From positions 1-11,655 of the forward strand of contig CALUWZ010000040.1 of the NCBI GenBank assembly GCA_944324625.1: a DNA stretch of 11,655 nucleotides. Reading direction: 5' to 3'. Positions 6,652 to 11,655 of the stretch are shown here, one piece after another. Within the stretch, counting starts at the first letter, position 1. The number at the start of each line of letters is the position of its first letter. Under the pieces are notes generated by a model, which worked only from the letters and a program-made list of their open reading frames with translations, was not told the origin of the DNA and searched no databases. Origin of the DNA: an uncultured Mailhella sp. (GTDB lineage Bacteria > Desulfobacterota > Desulfovibrionia > Desulfovibrionales > Desulfovibrionaceae). A program made the position numbers and the translations under genes.

Positions 6652-9600
6652 CTACTTTATATGGGCAATGGCAGACATCATCAATTTTATTCGGTTGATT
6701 TGATTGGTTTCACTGGCTCCCGGATCATAGTCCAAGGCAATGATGTTTGCCTGCGGATAACGGTTTTTCAGTTCTTTGATAAGACCTTTGCCCGTAATGT
6801 GATTGGGCAGGCAGCCAAAAGGCTGCATGCATAAAATGGTATTTACGCCCGATTCCAGCATTTTCACCATTTCCGCGGCAAGAAGCCAGCCTTCTCCCGT
6901 CTGATGTCCCAAGGATATAATATTTTTTGTCTTTTTGCGCAACTTTCTGAAACTTACGGGACCATTAAAATTTTTGCTGAGCATAAAACTAAGACGCATG
7001 CTGAACCTTGTAAGCTCAAGCAAAGATATGCCCATAAGTGCGGACAAATACGCACTGTGCGAACCTGACATGTATTTGAAATTAAAAACATGGTCATAAA
7101 ATCCGTACAGCACAAAGTCCATAATATCCGTAGCAACGGCTTCCCCGCCCTCCTGCTCAATAACTCTGACGGCATTGTTATTGGCATCGGGATGGTATTT
7201 CAGCAAAATTTCACCCACAAGCCCCACCTGCGGACGCCGTTTGCCCTCCTGTAGAGGAATGGCATCAAATTCCTGTATCATACGAAAAATATTTCGCGCA
7301 AAATTCCAGATTTTCCCTGACAAAATATCCTGCTTGGCCTTTTCAACCCAAACCTTTGCCAAGGCCTCACAGCTGTTTTCATACAATTCATAGGGTTTTA
7401 TCCTGTGAAAAATCCGCATAAGCGCATCACCGTAAAGCCCTGCGATTATCATGCGCTTCAGCAAAGAACCCGTCATTTTAAAACCGGGAGATTCTTCGGA
7501 TACACTGGTGGAAAAAGAAATAATCGGCACATAAGAAAAACCGCTGTCCGCAAGGGCTTTGCGCAGCAAAGAAATATAATTGGTGGCACGGCACCCGCCT
7601 CCGGTCTGGGCAACAGCCAAAGCCACTGACTTGGCATCATATTTTCCGCTCTTTACTGCCTGCAGCAACTGTCCGATAACAACAATGGCAGGATAGCAGG
7701 CGTCATTGTTCACATAACGGAGCCCCAGCTCAACGGCTTCCCTGTCCACGCTCGGAAGCTGAACGGCATGATAGCCCTCGGCTGTAAATACGGTTTCCAT
7801 AAACTGAAAATGCACGGGTGACATCTGCGGAATCAAAATGGTATGCGTTTTTTTCATTTCTTCAGTAAAAACGGCACAATGCATACTTTTTATGGACCAA
7901 AGCTGCTGCGCAGCATTATGGCTGACCCTCTCGCGCATGGCCGCAAGCAGGGAACGGATACGGATTTTCGCAGGTCCCAGATTCACGCCTTCATCAATTT
8001 TTATCTGCGTATACAAACTGCCTTTCTGACTGATTATTTCCTCAAGCTGATCGGACGTTATGGCATCAAGTCCGCAGCCGAAAGAAACCAGCTGCAAAAC
8101 AGCAAGATTATCCCTGCCTGCGGCAAACGCCCCTGCTCGGTACAGCCTGCCGTGATATGTCCACTGGTCAACAACCCTGAGCGGTCTCGGGTCCGGCATA
8201 AGATGCGCAACGCTGTCTTCAGTCAAAACCCCCATGCCGCAGGAAACAATAAGCTCGGCAATGCCGTGCTGTATTTCAGGGTCCACATGATAGGGATGCC
8301 CTGCCAGCACTATGCCGAATTTATTCCTGCGGGTTAGCTCCTTCAGGGTTTCTTCCCCTTTTTTCTGCATATCCGCATAAAAAGCATCCATTTCCGCAAA
8401 GGCTTTTTGTACGGCAGCTTCAAGCTCTTTTGCCCCAATATCCGCAAAAAGCGGCAGCACCCCAAGACGTTTCGCCAAAATATCCCGATCAAGAGGCAAA
8501 AACGGCGTAATGAGCTCCGTTCCGTACTCCTTCAGGACACTGACATTTTTAGCCAAAAGTTCGGGATAACCTGCCACAACAGGACAATTAAAAGAATCAT
8601 TTTGGGAAGAAAACAGCTTTTGCTCCCTCGGCAGGCAGGGATAAAAAATTCGTTTGACACCCCGTTCCGCCAAATCAATCACATGCCCGTGGGCAAGTTT
8701 GGCGGGATAACAGACTGTCTGAGAGGGAATGGTTTCATATCCTTTGTAAAAAATGCGCTTGGAAGAAGCCGAAGACAGCTCTACCCGAAAACCGAGTTCA
8801 GTAAACAGCGTAAACCAAAGCGGATAATTTTCATACATGTTGAGCACGCGTGGCATGCCCACAGTGCCGCGGTATGCTTCTTCTTCAGCAAGCGGACGGT
8901 AATATTCAAAAAGCCTGCGGTACTTGTAAGCCGAAAGATTGGGCAGATCCTGCGGCTGCGTGTCTGCTCCTTTTTCACAGCGGTTGCCCGTCACAAAGCG
9001 CCGCCCGTCAGAAAACCGGGAAACGGTCAGCAGGCAGTTATTGGCACAGCGTCCGCAGCGCACAGCCTTGGTACTGACGGCAAAAGATTCCAATTCTTCC
9101 AAAGAAATCAAATCATCCGCAGCACATTCCCTGCACCGATCTCTGGCAATAAGCGCCGCGCCGAAAGCCCCCATAAGCCCGGAAATGGAAGGACGGATCA
9201 CATGTTTGCCAAGCTGCAGTTCCAAAGCCCGCAAAAGCGCATTGTTGGCAAAAGCTCCGCCCTGTGCCACCACATGGCCGCCCAGTTCGCTCATATCCGT
9301 AATTTTCATAACTTTAAAACAGGCATTGCGGATAACCGAATAGCAAAGCCCTGCGGCAATATCGCCCAAATCAGCCCCTTCTTTCTGCTCCTGCTTGACT
9401 TTTGAATTCATAAACACGGTGCAGCGAGTGCCAAGATCCACGGGAGCTTCGGCATCAAGGGCAAGTTCCACAAAACGGGACAAAGGAATTTTTAAAGAAT
9501 CGGCAAAATTTTCAATAAATGAACCGCACCCTGCGGAGCAGGCTTCATTAAGCTGAATGGAAACAATTCTGCCGTTCTTTATCTTCATGCACTTTATATC

Positions 9601-10878
9601 CTGACCGCCGATGTCCAAAATAAAAGACACTTCAGGTTCAAAAAAACGAGCTGCCGAAAAATGGGCAATGGTTTCCACTTCGTCATGGGCCATGCGGAGC
9701 GCAGAACTCAGCAGGGCACTGCCGTATCCCGTTACGCAGGAAGAAACAATTTTCAGAGAACTTTGCTTTCGGGTATAAATTTCCTTCAAAATCTCAATGG
9801 CTGAAAGCAGGGGTTCGCCCTTGTTGGAATTGTAGTAGGAATACAAAACAGTGCCGTTTTCATCAATAAGCACAGCTTTTATGGTAGTTGAACCGCTGTC
9901 TATGCCCAGCCATGCTTTGCCCTGCGCTTCTTCCAGCACGGCAGTTTTTACGGCATTGTGACCGTGGCGTTTTTCAAATTCAAGACGTTCTTTTTTGCTG
10001 CTGAAAAGCGGAGCCAAGCGCGCAGACTTTTCCGCATTGGCATCTTTTTTCAGATACGCAATCAAATCCTCCAGCAAAACAGGCGTGGCATTTTGACTTT
10101 CAAGACAATAAAGCGCCGCACCGTACGCCACAACATACTGAGCATCTTCTGGAAAAACCGCTTCGGTCATTTCTTTCAGGCTTGCGCAAAAACGCTCCCG
10201 CAGCGAAGACAGAAAAGCCAAAGGGCCGCCGAGAAAAACCACTTTGCCTTTTATGGCCCTGCCCTTGGCAAGTCCGCTCACGGTCTGATTGACAACGGCC
10301 TGCATAATGGAAGCGGCAATATCTTCCACTGCCACGCCGTCATTCAAAAGCGGCAAAATGTCTGTTTTGGCAAAAACCCCGCAGCGTGAGGCTATGGGAT
10401 ATATGGTTTTATATTTCAGGGCAAGACTGTCAAGACCGCTTGCGTCAGTACGCAAAAAAGCCGCCATTTGATCAATAAAAGCGCCCGTGCCGCCGGCGCA
10501 GGTTTCATTCATGCGCTGATCAGTGCCGCCTGTAAAAAAAGTCAGCTTGGCATCTTCTCCGCCAAGCTCAATGGCAGCATCGGCATCGGGTATTTTGCTG
10601 CGGATATAATAATGGGAGGCAAGAACTTCCTGCACAAATGGAATATTGCAGTCTGAGCTGACAGCCAATGCTCCCGAACCGGTCATGGTCATAAAACATT
10701 CACTGCAGCCAAGCGTCTGCATGACTTCCTGAAGCAGTTCCGCAGTATTTTTGCGGATTTCGGAATAATGACGGACATAACGCTTAAACAGCACGCTGCC
10801 CTGCGCATCGGCAGCCACTATTTTTATGGTTGTCGAACCGATATCTACCCCTATTCTCAAAGAACTGTCAGCCGGCAT
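6652..10878 (-). CDS. Giant double-module acyl-CoA dehydratase activase / HgdB-like protein
   Basis: This 1408-residue cytoplasmic protein belongs to the BadF/BcrA/HgdC activase superfamily, whose members use ATP to drive an electron from a [4Fe-4S] cluster into 2-hydroxyacyl-CoA dehydratases or aryl-CoA reductases. Module 1 (about 5-255) has the nucleotide-site motif GVDIGSTTIK, a GGED motif (106-109), and cluster cysteines Cys127 (NETCAGGTG) and Cys166 (SRCGVF). Module 2 (about 322-580) repeats this with GIDSGSTTIK, GGQD (424-427), Cys447 and Cys486. A cysteine-rich linker (C582, C585, C608, C611, C615, about C639) follows. Residues 660-1000 match the DUF2229 activase-associated region (CYPAKL, YPCLPRE, GHPYHVDPE, Cys935). 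The remainder resembles dehydratase subunits, with NNDACYP (Cys1061), GGGCRAT (Cys1096) and the terminal CMQPFGCLPNH block (Cys1350, Cys1356). Start: ATG at 10876-10878, with GGAGG four bases upstream. The frame is intact. Actual substrate and partner are unknown. Confidence 0.92.
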   Translation of the reverse strand: MPADSSLRIGVDIGSTTIKIVAADAQGSVLFKRYVRHYSEIRKNTAELLQEVMQTLGCSECFMTMTGSGALAVSSDCNIPFVQEVLASHYYIRSKIPDADAAIELGGEDAKLTFFTGGTDQRMNETCAGGTGAFIDQMAAFLRTDASGLDSLALKYKTIYPIASRCGVFAKTDILPLLNDGVAVEDIAASIMQAVVNQTVSGLAKGRAIKGKVVFLGGPLAFLSSLRERFCASLKEMTEAVFPEDAQYVVAYGAALYCLESQNATPVLLEDLIAYLKKDANAEKSARLAPLFSSKKERLEFEKRHGHNAVKTAVLEEAQGKAWLGIDSGSTTIKAVLIDENGTVLYSYYNSNKGEPLLSAIEILKEIYTRKQSSLKIVSSCVTGYGSALLSSALRMAHDEVETIAHFSAARFFEPEVSFILDIGGQDIKCMKIKNGRIVSIQLNEACSAGCGSFIENFADSLKIPLSRFVELALDAEAPVDLGTRCTVFMNSKVKQEQKEGADLGDIAAGLCYSVIRNACFKVMKITDMSELGGHVVAQGGAFANNALLRALELQLGKHVIRPSISGLMGAFGAALIARDRCRECAADDLISLEELESFAVSTKAVRCGRCANNCLLTVSRFSDGRRFVTGNRCEKGADTQPQDLPNLSAYKYRRLFEYYRPLAEEEAYRGTVGMPRVLNMYENYPLWFTLFTELGFRVELSSASSKRIFYKGYETIPSQTVCYPAKLAHGHVIDLAERGVKRIFYPCLPREQKLFSSQNDSFNCPVVAGYPELLAKNVSVLKEYGTELITPFLPLDRDILAKRLGVLPLFADIGAKELEAAVQKAFAEMDAFYADMQKKGEETLKELTRRNKFGIVLAGHPYHVDPEIQHGIAELIVSCGMGVLTEDSVAHLMPDPRPLRVVDQWTYHGRLYRAGAFAAGRDNLAVLQLVSFGCGLDAITSDQLEEIISQKGSLYTQIKIDEGVNLGPAKIRIRSLLAAMRERVSHNAAQQLWSIKSMHCAVFTEEMKKTHTILIPQMSPVHFQFMETVFTAEGYHAVQLPSVDREAVELGLRYVNNDACYPAIVVIGQLLQAVKSGKYDAKSVALAVAQTGGGCRATNYISLLRKALADSGFSYVPIISFSTSVSEESPGFKMTGSLLKRMIIAGLYGDALMRIFHRIKPYELYENSCEALAKVWVEKAKQDILSGKIWNFARNIFRMIQEFDAIPLQEGKRRPQVGLVGEILLKYHPDANNNAVRVIEQEGGEAVATDIMDFVLYGFYDHVFNFKYMSGSHSAYLSALMGISLLELTRFSMRLSFMLSKNFNGPVSFRKLRKKTKNIISLGHQTGEGWLLAAEMVKMLESGVNTILCMQPFGCLPNHITGKGLIKELKNRYPQANIIALDYDPGASETNQINRIKLMMSAIAHIK

Positions 10879-10920
10879 AAGCCCTCCCCGAAAACTTTTG
10901 CGACATTGTCTTGGAATAAA

Positions 10921-10949
10921 ATGATATGATATGGCAAAAAATAGCTTAA
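10921..10949 (-). promoter_or_regulatory. Possible promoter for the activase-amidohydrolase unit
   Basis: Read on the minus strand, TTAAGC (10944-10949) and TATCAT (10921-10926, 5 of 6 to the -10 consensus) are 17 bp apart, giving a start near 10914 and a leader of about 35 nt. The -35 match is poor (3 of 6) and overlaps the hairpin at 10942-10954. A second TATCAT overlaps at 10926-10931. The position is right but the match is weak. Confidence 0.3.
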
Positions 10950-10954
10950 TGCTA
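10936..10954 (-). terminator. Weak hairpin with U-tract after the monooxygenase gene
   Basis: On the minus strand TAGC (10954-10951) pairs with GCTA (10945-10942) around ATTAA; adding a G-U and an A-U pair makes a six-pair stem. It is followed by six Ts (10941-10936). It lies about 65 nt after the monooxygenase stop. The stem is short and AT-rich, so termination would be partial at best. Confidence 0.35.
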
Positions 10955-11019
10955 CTGAATTTATGGTTTTTTACACAAATTTTACAAAAGGCAAAAACGA
11001 AAAATACAGCAAAAAAACG

Positions 11020-11307
11020 TTACAGAACCAGAGTATAAACATTCAAATCCGCTTTGCCTTCACGGCATTCGGAAATCTGCGGAACAAGCTCCCGAAAATG
11101 CACGGTCTGAAAATGCCTTTCCAAAAATTCCCTGTTTTCCCAAGTTTCTATCATAGTCAAAATACAGGGATTTTCCGTATCCTGAAAAAGTTCATAAGAA
11201 AGACAGCCCTCTTCGGAACGGGTTTTTTCCACCAATTCTTTATACAGTCCCAAAACCTTTTCCAGACAATTTTTTTTAACCAGTCCTTTTGCAACAACCT
11301 TGATCAT
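11020..11307 (-). CDS. ABM-domain protein, putative quinol monooxygenase (YgiN-like)
   Basis: A 95-residue soluble protein made of a single antibiotic-biosynthesis-monooxygenase (ABM) domain, a dimeric ferredoxin-like fold. The family pattern is visible: an N-terminal strand (IKVVAKG), the EEGCLSYELFQD block (32-43), then ETWENREFLERH (54-65) followed by the conserved HF region at about 70. YgiN-type members act on quinols or polyketide-like aromatic compounds without cofactor, and many uncharacterised ones may serve as small stress or detoxification enzymes; the substrate here cannot be named. Its ATG (11305-11307) overlaps the TGA of the upstream methyltransferase in an ATGA arrangement, with GAGG five bases before it, so translation is probably coupled. 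Confidence 0.85.
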   Translation of the reverse strand: MIKVVAKGLVKKNCLEKVLGLYKELVEKTRSEEGCLSYELFQDTENPCILTMIETWENREFLERHFQTVHFRELVPQISECREGKADLNVYTLVL

Positions 11308-11655
11308 GTCAGCCTCACTTTTTTTATCTGCAGTTTTTCCAGCAAAAACAAGTATTCCGAACTGTGTTCCCTGTTTATGTCCGAAACGCGCAGAACACGC
11401 CAGCTTTTTGGATTTAATGATGCCGCAAAACCTTTCACGGCCTCATATTCTTCCACCCCTCCCTGATGTCCCGTATAACAATGCACGCTGATGCATCCCT
11501 GCGGGGCAAGCGCTCCGCAAAACTGTTCCAAAGCCTGCACGCTCGTATCTGCCTTGGTGGCAATAAAAGCTGTTTTTCTGTCTTTTCCGGGCAAATATCC
11601 CAGATTGAAAACAGCGCCTGCAAGCACTGCGTTTTTCGGCAGTTTTTCCAAAATC
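11304..11655 (-). CDS. mnmM: YtqB/MnmM-family tRNA methyltransferase, C-terminal part (cut by window edge)
   Basis: The visible 116 codons are the C-terminal part of a class I SAM-dependent methyltransferase of the family once called rRNA methylase (PF06962). The diagnostic block FNLGYLPG is followed by T-A residues, then CYTGHQGGVEEYEAV, which matches the YtqB pattern. B. subtilis YtqB is MnmM, which methylates the aminomethyl group of wobble uridine 34 (nm5 to mnm5, often with 2-thio). The SAM-binding N-terminal strands are missing because the gene continues past the right edge; a TTG at 11649-11651 could be misread as a start, but the frame stays open upstream of it. The stop TGA (11304-11306) overlaps the next gene's ATG. 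Family is clear; the exact modification is inferred from homology. Confidence 0.85.
   Translation of the reverse strand, partial: ILEKLPKNAVLAGAVFNLGYLPGKDRKTAFIATKADTSVQALEQFCGALAPQGCISVHCYTGHQGGVEEYEAVKGFAASLNPKSWRVLRVSDINREHSSEYLFLLEKLQIKKVRLT

Noticed and set aside
5932..6834. 300-codon plus-strand open frame opposite the amidohydrolase
   Set aside because: Runs antisense across conserved metal-binding motifs and into the activase tail, with no promoter or motif; a shadow frame.
8407..9405. 332-codon plus-strand open frame inside the activase gene
   Set aside because: Exact antisense of well-conserved activase domains, rich in Lys, Arg and Phe, with no domain of its own; a shadow frame.
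11649..11651. TTG as a real start giving a complete 115-residue methyltransferase
   Set aside because: The frame remains open to the window edge and the SAM-binding half needed by the family would be missing.
1..11655. CRISPR arrays, insertion sequences, tRNA or rRNA genes
   Set aside because: No regularly spaced repeats of suitable length, no transposase motif or flanking terminal repeats, and no cloverleaf with a T-loop consensus were found by reading both strands.

Overview
The window reads as chromosome from a strictly anaerobic, probably gut- or rumen-type bacterium. The pointers are a giant BadF/HgdC-type acyl-CoA dehydratase activase (oxygen-sensitive radical chemistry), an AbgA-like M20 hydrolase, a YtqB/MnmM-family tRNA methyltransferase and two textbook sigma-70 promoters. 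A Negativicutes/Clostridia-like Firmicute or a treponeme-like spirochaete would fit; the sequence alone does not decide. Composition is split: sampled lines of the signalling genes on the left are near one-third G+C, sampled lines of the metabolic genes on the right well above one half.

Layout. Bases 1-2642 (+): a strong promoter and an 840-residue membrane hybrid histidine kinase (dCache sensor, PAS-like linker, kinase core, receiver). Bases 2643-3777: 1.1 kb without a convincing protein gene. It holds a 16-bp stem-loop just after the kinase and, around 3126-3421, a cluster of nested inverted repeats plus four spaced copies of a GGAA...TTCC-RCC element; this is the best candidate here for something undescribed, perhaps a structured RNA. 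Bases 3722-5268 (+): a perfect TTGACA-17-TATAAT promoter and a CHASE-GGDEF membrane diguanylate cyclase. A palindromic terminator at 5271-5290 separates it from the minus-strand genes.

Bases 11655 down to 5329 are all minus strand. In transcription order: the C-terminal part of a YtqB/MnmM-type methyltransferase (runs off the window), translationally coupled to a small ABM-fold putative quinol monooxygenase; a 141-bp gap with a weak hairpin and a weak promoter; then a likely two-gene unit of the 1408-residue double-activase/HgdB-like protein and, 21 bp later, the AbgA-like M20 amidohydrolase.

How the genes work together. The left half is signalling: two membrane sensors with different extracytoplasmic domains (dCache and CHASE), one feeding a phosphorelay and one making c-di-GMP, each with its own strong promoter. 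The right half is anaerobic metabolism plus tRNA modification. The large activase keeps two cysteine pairs at identical spacing, suggesting that one chain makes an internal pseudo-dimer around a [4Fe-4S] cluster; no separate dehydratase partner is present in the window.
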